A DNA stretch of 64,000 bases from positions 186,001 through 250,000 of the forward strand of contig NZ_LMUE01000012.1 in the NCBI RefSeq assembly GCF_009766065.1. Direction: 5' to 3'. Shown one piece after another: positions 1-9,156 of this stretch (position 1 is its first letter; each line of letters starts with the position of its first letter). The translations under genes and the position numbers were made by a program. The notes below the pieces were generated by a model, which saw only the letters and a list, made by a program, of their open reading frames with translations, searched no databases and was not told the origin of the DNA. This DNA is from Dyella sp. S184. Its GTDB lineage: Bacteria; Pseudomonadota; Gammaproteobacteria; Xanthomonadales; Rhodanobacteraceae.

Positions 1-1759
1 CATAGGCCAGACCTCCCGGTGTCCCAACCAAGGCCTTGTACAACGGCACGGTCAGATACAGCCGGCCGATGCGGATCATGTGCTCGGCGGCAGCCGGCCA
101 CACGGCCTTGTCACCGGCAGTGATCGCATGGCTGTACCAGCGCATGCCGATCTCGGCGTTCGGCGTGCCGGTAAGATGCCAGGCGGCGTCGAGCTGCTGG
201 ATCTTGGCCAGCGGGGTGACGTCCGGCAGGCGGTCGAGGAAGTACATCCATTCCTGCGTGTTCCAGTCTTTGGCGCCGAGCTTGTCGGCCGCCATCTGGC
301 CGGCGAGAAAGGCGCTGCGCTCCTGATCGATGGTGTCGAAATGCGGTGAATCGGGCAGCAGCGCATCCTTCGGGATGCCGCTGCCGTAGACCCAGTCCTG
401 CACCTCGGCCCAGCTCATCTTGCCGGGATACTTCTCGATCAGGTTCGGCTTCATGTAGTTGAGCATCTGCTCGGTGGTGATGCTCTGGAACGCGAAGTGG
501 TTGAAGTAGCTCTTGAGGTAGTTGTCGAACGTGGCACGACCGAAACGCTGTTCCAGCGTGCGCAGGAACCACGAGCCCTTGTCATAGGCAACGTCGGACA
601 GCGAATCGTCGGCGTCGATGCCGCGCGGGTCCGGTGCCAGCTTCTGCGAGTTGGCCGGCATTGCACCGATCTCCTTCTGCAGTGCGCGGGCCGACAGCAA
701 TGCTTCCTCATCGGCCAGGCCCTTGCCGTACAGCGCTTCGGTGATGCGCCCCTGCACGTAGGTAGTGACACCTTCGTTGAGCCAGATGTCGCGCCACGAC
801 GCGGCGGTGACCAGGTTGCCCGACCACGAATGCGCCAGCTCATGCGCGACCAGCGAGACCAGGCTCTTGTCGCCGACCAGCACGGTCGGCGTGGCGAACG
901 TCATGTCCGGGTTTTCCATGCCGCCGTACGGAAACGACGGCGGCAGCACCAGGATGTCGTAGCGGCCCCAGCGATACGGACCGTACAGCTTCTCCGCGGT
1001 GGCGATCATCTGTTCGGTGTCTTCGAACTCGTGCGCCGCCTTGCCGACCACCGAGGGCTCGGCATAGACGGCCGAACGCGGGCCGGTTTCCTTCACCGCG
1101 ATGTCGCCGGCGCCGATCGCCAGCAGGTAGGACGGGATTGGATGCGGCTGGTCGAACGAGTAGTCGCCATTCAACGGATGCTTCGCATCGTTGAGCGCGC
1201 TCATCACCACGCGCACATTCTTCGGCGCGGAGACGTGGGCGGTATAGGAGAAACGGATCGCCGGTGAATCCTGCAGTGGCACCCACGAACGCGCGTGGAT
1301 CGACTCGGATTGCGAGAACATGAAGGGCAGCTTCTTGTCCGCCGTCTGCGCCGGGGTCAACCACTGCAGGCCGGACGCGTCCGGCGATGTGGTATAGACG
1401 ATGCGCACCTGCGCCGGATGCGTCGGCGTGGCGATCGTGAGCTTCTCGCCGAGCTGCTTGTCGCGCGGCGCCAGCGCATATTTCAGCGGCGTGGTTTTGC
1501 CATCGGCGCCGAGCGCTTCGATCTTCGCGATCTTCAGGTCGCGCGTGTCCAGCACCAGCGACGGCGCCTGCGGGTTCTTCCATTCCAGTTTCAGCGTGGC
1601 CTGGCCATCCAGCTGCTTGTGCGGGAAGTCCAACTTCAGGTCGAGGTCGAGATGGGTGATGACCACCTGGTCGGGCTGCGCATAGGAATGCGGTTCGCTG
1701 GCGTAGGCTGCCAATGGCAGCAACAACGCGCCAAAGGCGAAGGATGGCAGGAGGCGCAT
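1..1759 (-). CDS. M1 family zinc aminopeptidase (leukotriene A4 hydrolase-like), C-terminus outside window
   Basis: Secreted metallo-aminopeptidase that removes N-terminal residues from peptides. About 586 codons are present, and the frame runs off the window edge with no stop, so the last part of the C-terminal helical domain is missing. The exopeptidase motif GGMEN lies at residues 279-283, and the zinc motif HELAH at 306-310 is followed 18 residues later by the second zinc glutamate in NEG. The start at 1759 gives a short signal peptide ending near AYA. A longer upstream open frame in another register is a shadow. It is the first of a run of minus-strand peptidase and hydrolase genes. The family call is firm; the substrate is not known. 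Confidence 0.93.
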   Translation of the reverse strand, partial: MRLLPSFAFGALLLPLAAYASEPHSYAQPDQVVITHLDLDLKLDFPHKQLDGQATLKLEWKNPQAPSLVLDTRDLKIAKIEALGADGKTTPLKYALAPRDKQLGEKLTIATPTHPAQVRIVYTTSPDASGLQWLTPAQTADKKLPFMFSQSESIHARSWVPLQDSPAIRFSYTAHVSAPKNVRVVMSALNDAKHPLNGDYSFDQPHPIPSYLLAIGAGDIAVKETGPRSAVYAEPSVVGKAAHEFEDTEQMIATAEKLYGPYRWGRYDILVLPPSFPYGGMENPDMTFATPTVLVGDKSLVSLVAHELAHSWSGNLVTAASWRDIWLNEGVTTYVQGRITEALYGKGLADEEALLSARALQKEIGAMPANSQKLAPDPRGIDADDSLSDVAYDKGSWFLRTLEQRFGRATFDNYLKSYFNHFAFQSITTEQMLNYMKPNLIEKYPGKMSWAEVQDWVYGSGIPKDALLPDSPHFDTIDQERSAFLAGQMAADKLGAKDWNTQEWMYFLDRLPDVTPLAKIQQLDAAWHLTGTPNAEIGMRWYSHAITAGDKAVWPAAAEHMIRIGRLYLTVPLYKALVGTPGGLAY

Positions 1760-1832
1760 GGGGAAATCTCGAACCGGAAAACCCCGAGTATGCCACTGCC
1801 CTTGTTCCGCTCGCCCGTGGCGAAAGCTGGGG

Positions 1833-2474
1833 TTACGGCAATTCGTTCACCGAATGCGGGTCGATCGCATACGGATGCATGGCGGCGAGGAAGCCCGGCT
1901 GAGCCTCAATCCACGCGATCCACGTACGAAAATGTGGATAGGCATCCAGCGCCAATCCGGCTTCCCCGGCGCGGCTGGCATAGGCGAATACCGCCATGTC
2001 CGCGATGGTGTAACTGTCGCCGGCGAGGAAAGGGCGCGTCGCCAGTTCGTGCTCAAGGATGCCCAGCGTGCGCCGTGCCCCGGCGCGCTTGCCCTCGATC
2101 AACTCGGGCGAACGTCGCGACAGCTTGCCGGTCATCGTCCAGTGGCGCAGCGAGCCGATCACCGATTCCACACGCTCCTGTTCGAAATGCAGCCATTGCT
2201 GCACCTTGGCGCGATCGAACGGATCGGCGGGCAAATACGGCGTGCCCTCGGCGAGGTAGTTGAGGATCGCATTTGATTCCGCCAGCACGCGGCCATCGTC
2301 GAGCTGGATTGCCGGCACGGTGCCGGTCGGACTGATGCGACGAAACGCCGCGGCCTGTCCTTCACCTTCGAAGATGCTGATCGGCACCGTGCGATACGGC
2401 CGGCCCAGATGATTCAGCAGCAGGCGCACCTTCCAGGGATTCTGTGAGGGCAGGTAGTCGAACAAGGTCAGCAT
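1833..2474 (-). CDS. glutathione S-transferase family protein
   Basis: About 213 residues, the usual size for a cytosolic GST. The N-terminal thioredoxin-like domain begins with MLTLFDYLPSQN, carries a Ser/Asn pair where the GSH-activating residue normally lies, and includes the cis-Pro stretch GTVPAIQ. The C-terminal part is the all-helical GST domain. The start at 2474 was chosen over the ATG at 2480 because the GGAG ribosome-binding site then sits at a normal distance instead of abutting the start. The protein presumably conjugates or reduces electrophiles with glutathione; gshA lies in the same window. The exact GST class is not clear. Confidence 0.88.
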   Translation of the reverse strand: MLTLFDYLPSQNPWKVRLLLNHLGRPYRTVPISIFEGEGQAAAFRRISPTGTVPAIQLDDGRVLAESNAILNYLAEGTPYLPADPFDRAKVQQWLHFEQERVESVIGSLRHWTMTGKLSRRSPELIEGKRAGARRTLGILEHELATRPFLAGDSYTIADMAVFAYASRAGEAGLALDAYPHFRTWIAWIEAQPGFLAAMHPYAIDPHSVNELP

Positions 2475-2552
2475 GGGCATCTCCGTGGATAGGTGATGCC
2501 GATACTGGGCGTCGCAACCCTTGGGTGATATACGTTTCTTGCGCGCGAAACT

Positions 2553-3503
2553 TCAGACGTAGCGATCCGCCAGTTTGTCGGTGGCCTGCACCAGCTGATC
2601 GACGATCGCGGGCTCCGACGCGGCATGGCCAGCCAGCACGATGTGGAAGTCGGCTTCCGGCCACGCAGCATGCAGGTCGCAGGCACTTTTCGCGGGACAG
2701 ATGATGTCGTAGCGGCCGTGCACGATGGTGGCGGGGATGTGGCGGATCTTTGTGACATCGCGCAATAGCTGATCGGGTTCGAGCCAGCATTGGTTGCGGA
2801 AATAATGTGCCTCGATACGCGCCAGACTCAGCGCGACCTCGGGTGCGGCGAAACTCGCCTCGGTCTCCGGGCTTTCTTCCAGCGTGATGCTGCCGCCCTC
2901 CCATGCGCCCCATGCCTGCGCGGCGGCGAGCCGTACGGCCTCATCGGCCGAATTGAGTCGCCGCCAATAGGCCTCCATCATCTCGCCGCGTTCTTCCGCC
3001 GGAATCGCCGCAGCGTAACGCTGCCACTTTTCCGGCAGAATCCACGACACGCCACCTTCCTCGTAGAACCAGCGGACTTCCGCCGGGCGGCACAGGAAGA
3101 TGCCGCGCAGCACCAGGCCGAGCACGCGTTCGGGATGCGTCTGCGCGTAGGCCAATCCCAGTGTGGAGCCCCATGAGCCACCGAACACCACCCAGCGCTC
3201 GATGCCGAGTTGTTCGCGGATCGTCTCGATGTCGGCGACCACTTGCCAGGTGGTGTTGTCGGTGAGGTCGGCGAACGGAGTGGAGCGGCCGGCACCGCGC
3301 TGGTCGAACAGCACGATGCGATAACGCGCCGGATCGAAGAAACGCCGGTGATACGTCGCCAGCCCTGCACCAGGCCCGCCATGCAGGAAGATCACCGGCA
3401 GGCCGGCGGGATTGCCGCACTCCTCCACGTACAGCGTGTGGATCGCATCGACCGCGATGCGATGGGTCTGGTACGGCTCGGTCTCGGGGTACATCTCGCG
3501 CAT
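2553..3503 (-). CDS. pip: prolyl iminopeptidase (peptidase S33)
   Basis: Alpha/beta-hydrolase of 316 residues that removes N-terminal proline from peptides. The oxyanion motif HGGPG is at residues 41-45, the nucleophile is Ser110 in GGSWGS, and the acid and base lie in GRYDIICP and AGHAASEP near the C-terminus. The spacing and length match proteobacterial Pip. The open frame extends upstream to 3581, but that would overlap the neighbouring phosphoesterase, and the MREMYPETEP start at 3503 fits the family. There is no signal peptide, so the enzyme is probably cytoplasmic and finishes peptide breakdown for the secreted peptidases around it. Confidence 0.93.
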   Translation of the reverse strand: MREMYPETEPYQTHRIAVDAIHTLYVEECGNPAGLPVIFLHGGPGAGLATYHRRFFDPARYRIVLFDQRGAGRSTPFADLTDNTTWQVVADIETIREQLGIERWVVFGGSWGSTLGLAYAQTHPERVLGLVLRGIFLCRPAEVRWFYEEGGVSWILPEKWQRYAAAIPAEERGEMMEAYWRRLNSADEAVRLAAAQAWGAWEGGSITLEESPETEASFAAPEVALSLARIEAHYFRNQCWLEPDQLLRDVTKIRHIPATIVHGRYDIICPAKSACDLHAAWPEADFHIVLAGHAASEPAIVDQLVQATDKLADRYV

Positions 3504-3528
3504 GACAGCGGTTCCGTTGATGCAGTGA

Positions 3529-5229
3529 TTACGTAGCGTCGAATTGCAGCGCCGCTGTGAGGTCGCCGGGTGGCGGACCACCGGCGGCGATCATCGCCTC
3601 GTCGCGCAGCTTCAGGCCAGGCAGTTGCTCCAGCCCGAAGCGGCGGGTTATGAAGCGCAGGATCGAGCCAGTGTCGTAGATGGTGTGATCGACGAAGCCC
3701 TTCTTCGCGTACGGCGATACGACCAGCGCCGGGATGCGCGAACCCGGTCCCCAGCGATCGCCCTTGGGCGGCGCCACGTGATCCCACCAGCCGCCGTTCT
3801 CGTCCACCGTGACCACCACCAGCATGTGCGGCCATTGCGGACTTTTCTGCAAGGCCTCGACCACCTTGGCAAGGTGACGGTCGCCGGCTTCCACGCTGGA
3901 ATAGCCGGCATGCATGTTCAGATCGCCTTGCGGCTTGTAGAACGACACCGGCGGCAGCGTGCCGGCCTCGATCGCGGCGATGAAATGATTGCTGTCGGAA
4001 CTCTCACCGATACCGGCATCGCGCAGGTGCTGCTGTCGTGCCGGTGTGCCGGGCGCGAAGCTGCGGAAGTAGTTGAACGGCTGATGATGGATCTGGAAGT
4101 TCGGGCTTTCCGGAAACACGTGATGGTCGCCGTCGCCGTGTCCGTCCAGCGCGAGTTGCCAGCCGCCGGCGTACCAGGCCCAGTCGACCCCGGCATTCGA
4201 CAGTGCATCGCCGATGGTCAAATGCACCTGCGGCGGCAGCGTGGTCGGGCTGTCGGCGTCGGCGAGTTGGGGGTAGTGCGCATCGTGGCTGAATGCTGGT
4301 GCGTAGGCCGGGCCGATCGTGTTCACCGCCCAGAAGTCGGGCGTCAGCGCATCGGGCGAAGCGAACTTCGCGCGTCCCTGCATCGCGCTGGCTGGCGTGT
4401 TGTCGGTCAGTACCGGGCGGAGCCCGGTGGGGTCATCACCTTCGACCTGGGCCAGCTGGAATTTTCCTGGCCGCTGATCCGCGTTCGGGTAGAACGGCGG
4501 TTGTGCGGCAGCCAGGTATTGATGGTTGAGAAACGAACCACCGAAGGCGCCCATGAAGAAGTTGTCGCACAAGGTGTATTGCTGCGCCAGCTGCCATAGC
4601 TGCAGGTTGGTCGCGTTGTCGCCGTAGTGACCCATCACCATCGCGCCGGTATTGCCCCAGGCGACGAAACCATCATTCCTGCCGCCATTGATCTGCAGCT
4701 GGTTCTCGTAGAAACGGTGCACCAGGTCGCGTGTGACCACGCCGTGCGGCAATGCTTCGCCCGCTGGCGTATGCAGGGCAAAGGGGCGATTGGGCAAGCC
4801 GGTGATGGCATCCTCACCGATCTGGTAGTGCCGGCCATCGACGACCTGCGCATGCGGCGCGAGGCCGCCCCAGATCGGCGGCAAGCTGGTGAGCAGGCTG
4901 CCGTCGCGGTCGCGCTGGCGGTATTCGGGCGAGTCGAGATCCTTCAGTGGTTGCGCCAGCCCGGGGAAGTGCGCGAACAGATTGTTGAAGCTGCGGTTCT
5001 CGGCATACAGCACCACCACCTGCTGGATGTGCCGGCGCAGCAGGGCGTCGAGCGTATCCGCACTCGTGTCAGCAGTCGCTACTGACCGGCTGTCGCCGGG
5101 CGGACGGCAGCTGCCCAGGGTCAGTGCCGCACCGGCCAGTGCGATGCCGCCGAGCAGGCGCCGGCGTTCGGGATTGGGCGGTGCGTCGTCAGCCGCCACC
5201 GGCGGCTGGTCAGTGGGCTTGCGGGTCAT
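3529..5229 (-). CDS. Tat-exported phosphoesterase (phospholipase C / acid phosphatase AcpA family)
   Basis: 566 residues of the PF04185 phosphoesterase family, which hydrolyses phosphate esters in the periplasm. A twin-arginine signal (RRRLLGGIALAG near residue 23) is followed by LGSC, a plausible lipobox, so it may be a Tat-exported lipoprotein. The metal and active-site segment ENRSFNNLF is near residue 77, and the family stretches GGSFLNHQY and TVDENGGWWDH are present. The stop lies 26 bp upstream of pip on the same strand, so the two may be co-transcribed. Phospholipase C and acid phosphatase members cannot be separated by eye. Confidence 0.88.
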   Translation of the reverse strand: MTRKPTDQPPVAADDAPPNPERRRLLGGIALAGAALTLGSCRPPGDSRSVATADTSADTLDALLRRHIQQVVVLYAENRSFNNLFAHFPGLAQPLKDLDSPEYRQRDRDGSLLTSLPPIWGGLAPHAQVVDGRHYQIGEDAITGLPNRPFALHTPAGEALPHGVVTRDLVHRFYENQLQINGGRNDGFVAWGNTGAMVMGHYGDNATNLQLWQLAQQYTLCDNFFMGAFGGSFLNHQYLAAAQPPFYPNADQRPGKFQLAQVEGDDPTGLRPVLTDNTPASAMQGRAKFASPDALTPDFWAVNTIGPAYAPAFSHDAHYPQLADADSPTTLPPQVHLTIGDALSNAGVDWAWYAGGWQLALDGHGDGDHHVFPESPNFQIHHQPFNYFRSFAPGTPARQQHLRDAGIGESSDSNHFIAAIEAGTLPPVSFYKPQGDLNMHAGYSSVEAGDRHLAKVVEALQKSPQWPHMLVVVTVDENGGWWDHVAPPKGDRWGPGSRIPALVVSPYAKKGFVDHTIYDTGSILRFITRRFGLEQLPGLKLRDEAMIAAGGPPPGDLTAALQFDAT

Positions 5230-5260
5230 CGGATCGGTCGGCAGGTATCAGCCTCCGATT

Positions 5261-6823
5261 CTAGGACTGTGGCGCCGTCTCGTCATAGAAGCGCGCCAGG
5301 TCCGCCTTGACCTGCTTCAGCGCATCCACGTCGAAATAGATCATGTGCCCGGACGGATAGAAACCGAACTCGATGTTCTTGCGGACCGCCGGGTCGAGGC
5401 CGAGATGGCCGAGGTCGAACTCGGTGGCATAGAACGGCGTGGCGAGGTCGTAGTAGCCGTTGGCCGAGAACACTTTCAGGTGCGGATTGCGGCGCATCGC
5501 GTCGGCCAGGTCGGTGCCGACGTACGGTGCCTGGGTGAAGCCATGGCCACCCTTGCGCTTCCAGTCCCAGCCACTGTTGATCACGCCGTAGTTGTTGGGC
5601 AGATAGGCGTGATCGCCGGTGTACTTCAGTTCGCTCTCGGCGTACTGGTTGAACGCCGCAAGGTAGGCGCCGGTGGCGGCGTCGCTGGCGGCATCACCGT
5701 CAGGCGTTTCGCCGGCGGCATCCGGGTCAATGCCTTCGAAACGGCCGTCCAGACGTCCGACCGTGCGGCGCTGGTCGCGCAACAGCTCCTTGCGAAAACG
5801 GCTGGGATCGATGCGCAGGTTCGCCTGCTTTATATAGGTTGGCGACAGGCCGATGTACTGGCTGAGCTGGTTGGCGATGCGGTCGGCCTCGGTCGGCTCG
5901 ATCGCGTCACCCTTGGCCAGCGCCAGCGTGTAGTCGGTATCGGCGAAATGGCGCACGCCGGCGAGGAAGCTGGCGATATCGGCCGGCTTGTTCGGCACCT
6001 TGTTGTGGTACCAGGCGATCGCCGCCTCGCTGGGCAGGTTGACGATGTAGGCATGGTCGACGCCAGTGCTGGACCACACGTTGAAGTCGAGGATCGACGA
6101 CATCAGCACGACGCCGTTGAACTCCATGCCCTGGTCCTGCAGCAGCTTCACCAGCACTGCCGAGCGGGTGGTGCCGTAACTCTCGCCGAACAGGAACTTC
6201 GGCGAATTCCAGCGATGGTTGTCGCTGACATAGCGGGTGATGAACTTCGCGAACGCATCGGCATCCTGATCCACGCCGTAGAAGTTCTTGCCCTCGGCGG
6301 CGCCGACCAGTTGCGAGTAGCCGGTGCCGGGCGCGTCGATGAAGACCAGGTCGGTCTTGTCGAGCAGGCTGTAGTCGTTCGGCACGGTTTCATACGGCGG
6401 TGGCGGGATCGGCTGGTCGCCGCGGTTGGCCACGCGCACCGGACCGAATGAGCCCATGTGCAGCCACATGCTGGAGGAGCCGGGGCCACCGTTGTACATG
6501 AAGGTCACCGGCCGCTTGCCCGGCTTGCCATCATCCACGGTGTAGGCGACATAGAACACGCTGACCGTGGGCTTGTCCTTGTCGTCCTTGATCAGCAAGG
6601 TACCCGCGGTGGCCTTGTAGCTGATCGTGCGATTGCCGATGCGCACGCTGTGCTTGCTGACCACGGCACGCTCGGGCGGGATCGGCAGTTCGTCCTTCTT
6701 GCTGTCCTTGTCGGTCTGCGCGGTCTTGGCGGCATCCTTCGGCGTGTCGTCGTCGGCGTGTGCAGGAGCACCCATTACCAGCAGCAGGGCGAGGGCGAGC
6801 GGAGCGAATAGAGATTTGTGCAT
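5261..6823 (-). CDS. S10 serine carboxypeptidase-like secreted protein, copy 1
   Basis: 520 residues with a cleavable signal peptide ending AHA at about residue 23 and a charged Asp/Lys-rich linker. The fold is S10: NGGPGSSS at 111-118, nucleophile Ser215 in GESYG, predicted Asp459 and His493 in PSGHM. The full triad is kept, so it should be an active periplasmic or extracellular exopeptidase. It starts 15 bp after a paralogue of the same length and strand. Shared stretches such as DPDAAGETP, the FRKELLRDQR block and the C-terminal YPSGHMIY segment show that the pair arose by tandem duplication. Confidence 0.92.
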   Translation of the reverse strand: MHKSLFAPLALALLLVMGAPAHADDDTPKDAAKTAQTDKDSKKDELPIPPERAVVSKHSVRIGNRTISYKATAGTLLIKDDKDKPTVSVFYVAYTVDDGKPGKRPVTFMYNGGPGSSSMWLHMGSFGPVRVANRGDQPIPPPPYETVPNDYSLLDKTDLVFIDAPGTGYSQLVGAAEGKNFYGVDQDADAFAKFITRYVSDNHRWNSPKFLFGESYGTTRSAVLVKLLQDQGMEFNGVVLMSSILDFNVWSSTGVDHAYIVNLPSEAAIAWYHNKVPNKPADIASFLAGVRHFADTDYTLALAKGDAIEPTEADRIANQLSQYIGLSPTYIKQANLRIDPSRFRKELLRDQRRTVGRLDGRFEGIDPDAAGETPDGDAASDAATGAYLAAFNQYAESELKYTGDHAYLPNNYGVINSGWDWKRKGGHGFTQAPYVGTDLADAMRRNPHLKVFSANGYYDLATPFYATEFDLGHLGLDPAVRKNIEFGFYPSGHMIYFDVDALKQVKADLARFYDETAPQS

Positions 6824-6838
6824 GATGGCGATTCCGTA

Positions 6839-8395
6839 TCAGCGCTGCGGAGCGGCATGGTCGTAGAAGGGCGCGAGGTCGCTCTTGAGCTGTTTCAACG
6901 CGTCGGTGTTGAGATAGATCATGTGCCCCGAGGGGTAGTACAGGAATTGCAGGTTGCCGCGCAGCGACGGATCGAGGTTCATGTGCGCGAGGTCGTACTC
7001 GGTGATGAAGAACGGCGTGGCGAAGTCGTAATAGCCGTTGACCGAAAGTACCTTGAGGTTGGGATTGGTGCGCATCGCGTGGGCGAGATCGCCGGCCACG
7101 TAGGCCAGTGGCAGCGGGCGCCGCACGCCGGCGGCCTTGTGCTTCCAGTCCCAGTTCTTGCTGATCTCGTCGAACGTGGGCCGGTAGTCCAGATCGGTGT
7201 GGTAGTTGAGCTGCTTGTCGATGTAATCGTGGAACGCGCCGACGAACGCACCGCTGATGCCGCTGTCGGAGGCGTCGTAGTCGGGAGTTTCGCCCGCGGC
7301 ATCCGGGTCGGTGCCGGTGAAGCGGCTGTCATAGCGGCCCAGGGTGAGGCGCTGGTCACGCAGCAACTCCTTGCGGAAGCGGCTGGGATCGACCCGCAGA
7401 TTGGCTTCCTTGACGTACTGCACCGACAGGCCAGTATAGGCGGCAAGCTGCTGTGCCACGGCATCGAGCTGAGCGTCCGGGAGATTCTGTCCCTGCGCCA
7501 GCGCAGCGGCATACGGGCCTTGCGCCCAGGCGCGGACCTGCTCGAGGAAGGTCTTCAGGTCGGCGGGCTTGTTCGGAATCTTGTCGTGGTACCAGGCAGC
7601 GGCGGCATAGGTCGGCAGGTAGCCGACGTAGCTTTCGTCGTAACCCGGGATACGGATGCCGTAATTGAGGATCGACGACATCAGGATCACGCCGTTGAAC
7701 GCCATGCCCTTGTCCTGCAGCGCGTCGACCAGCGCAGCGGAACGGGTGGTGCCATAGCTTTCGCCGTAGAGGAATTTCGGCGAGTTCCAGCGCTTGTTGA
7801 GGCTCACGTAACGCTGGATCGCGCGGGTGAACGCGGAGATGTCCTGGTCCACGCCCCAGAAGTCCTTGCCGGTGGCCTTGCCCAGCGGACGCGAATAGCC
7901 GGTGCCGACCGCATCGATGAAGACCAGGTCGGTCTTGTCGAGCAGGCTGTCGCTGTTTGGCACCAGATGGTACGGCGGCGGTGCGGTGGCCTCGGGGCTG
8001 GCTGTCTCGATCCGCATCGGTGCGAACGAACCCATGTGCAGCCACATGCTGGAAGAGCCCGGGCCGCCGTTGTACAGGAAGGTCACCGGCCGTTTCTCCG
8101 GCTTGCCGGTGTCGACCGTGTAGGCCACGTAGAACACGCTGGCCTGCGGCTCGTTCTTGTCGTCGCGGATGATCAGCGTGCCGGCGGTGGCGGTGTAGCT
8201 CACCGAATGGCCATGGATGCTGACGCTGTGCTTCGTGCGAGTGGCGGTTTCGGTGGCTGCGGCCTTGGCGTCATTGGCTTCGGCATGCTTGCCGGTGCCG
8301 GCCTTGGCCGACGCGGGGGCTTCGTCGGCATGGCTGGCAGCCAGCGGTGCAAACACGAACGCGCTGGCCAGCAGCAGGGAAATCAGGTGGCGCAT
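6839..8395 (-). CDS. S10 serine carboxypeptidase-like secreted protein, copy 2
   Basis: 518 residues and the paralogue of the gene immediately downstream. A signal peptide (MRHLISLLLASAF...SHA) precedes an Ala/Lys/Thr-rich linker and the S10 domain with NGGPGSSS, GESYGTTRS, a C-terminal Asp in YYDFATPF and His in PSGHM. The start at 8395 has a GGAG site 7 bp upstream, whereas the in-frame ATG at 8410 has none. The two copies are probably in one operon and may differ in substrate, since the linkers and the segment after GESYG diverge. Confidence 0.92.
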   Translation of the reverse strand: MRHLISLLLASAFVFAPLAASHADEAPASAKAGTGKHAEANDAKAAATETATRTKHSVSIHGHSVSYTATAGTLIIRDDKNEPQASVFYVAYTVDTGKPEKRPVTFLYNGGPGSSSMWLHMGSFAPMRIETASPEATAPPPYHLVPNSDSLLDKTDLVFIDAVGTGYSRPLGKATGKDFWGVDQDISAFTRAIQRYVSLNKRWNSPKFLYGESYGTTRSAALVDALQDKGMAFNGVILMSSILNYGIRIPGYDESYVGYLPTYAAAAWYHDKIPNKPADLKTFLEQVRAWAQGPYAAALAQGQNLPDAQLDAVAQQLAAYTGLSVQYVKEANLRVDPSRFRKELLRDQRLTLGRYDSRFTGTDPDAAGETPDYDASDSGISGAFVGAFHDYIDKQLNYHTDLDYRPTFDEISKNWDWKHKAAGVRRPLPLAYVAGDLAHAMRTNPNLKVLSVNGYYDFATPFFITEYDLAHMNLDPSLRGNLQFLYYPSGHMIYLNTDALKQLKSDLAPFYDHAAPQR

Positions 8396-8536
8396 GGGGA
8401 CTCCAATCACATCGAACCAGTCATGGAGTATGCGTGCCTGCCCGCGTCTGCGACCGTGACAAAAGTACTAGGTCATAGTTGGACGTCTAAATACGCTGGC
8501 GCATGTCGTACGACGGCGCGGATATCAGGCAGGCAG

Positions 8537-9046
8537 TCAGCCGCGCGACATGGCCCGCGCGGCATTCCACATCGCGCGCGTCACCGGACGGTTCTCGTGT
8601 GGTGTCTGCAACACGATCAGGGTAGTGGTGCTGGTGCTAGCGCCGGTCTTGAGCAGGCGGTCGAGCACCGACTCCAGGTGGCTGATCGACATCGCCACCA
8701 CGTGCAGCAGGGCCGAGTCCTCGCCGGCCAGGCGCCGGCATTCAAGCACTTCGGGGATATCCGCCACCAGCGCGCCGATGCGCGCGCAGGTGATGCCGTC
8801 GCAGCGCAGCCGGATCATCGCGCTGATCTCGTAGCCCAGCCGCTTCGGGTTGACCGTGGCGCGGTAACCGCTGATCACCCCGGCTTCCTCCAGCCGCTTC
8901 ACCCGTTCGGCTACCGCTGGCGCAGACAGGCGCACCTTGCGACCGAGTTCGGCGTAGCCCAGGCGCGCGTCCAGCTGTAGGGCTTCCAGCAGCTGCCAAT
9001 CTTTGCTGTCCAATTCGGGTTTCGATTCCAAGGCGGGATCACTCAC
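8537..9046 (-). CDS. Lrp/AsnC family transcriptional regulator
   Basis: 169 residues. The N-terminal AsnC-type winged helix-turn-helix spans roughly residues 14-65 (LDARLGYAELGRKVRLSAPAVAERV), and the C-terminal RAM ligand-binding domain follows. The start is GTG at 9046. The gene is transcribed away from the EamA transporter at 9157, with only about 110 bp between them. That is the usual arrangement for a local regulator of an amino-acid exporter, so the transporter is the likely target. The effector cannot be read from sequence. Confidence 0.92.
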   Translation of the reverse strand: MSDPALESKPELDSKDWQLLEALQLDARLGYAELGRKVRLSAPAVAERVKRLEEAGVISGYRATVNPKRLGYEISAMIRLRCDGITCARIGALVADIPEVLECRRLAGEDSALLHVVAMSISHLESVLDRLLKTGASTSTTTLIVLQTPHENRPVTRAMWNAARAMSRG

Positions 9047-9156
9047 TGTTTGATTCGATCAACGGCGAAACATCAGGAAAACGATTCGATGCATTATTCC
9101 TCGGCGTCATCGCCAAGACTAGGATGCGCACTTCCCTGCCTCGGAATCCGTTCCCC

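Noticed and set aside
4889..6451. 520-codon plus-strand open frame
   Set aside because: Antisense shadow of the phosphoesterase and first S10 gene; no motif or ribosome-binding site.
6818..8980. 720-codon open frame on the plus strand
   Set aside because: It is antisense to the two S10 peptidase genes, has no domain, and is of the Arg/Val/Gly-rich composition that high-G+C antisense frames give.
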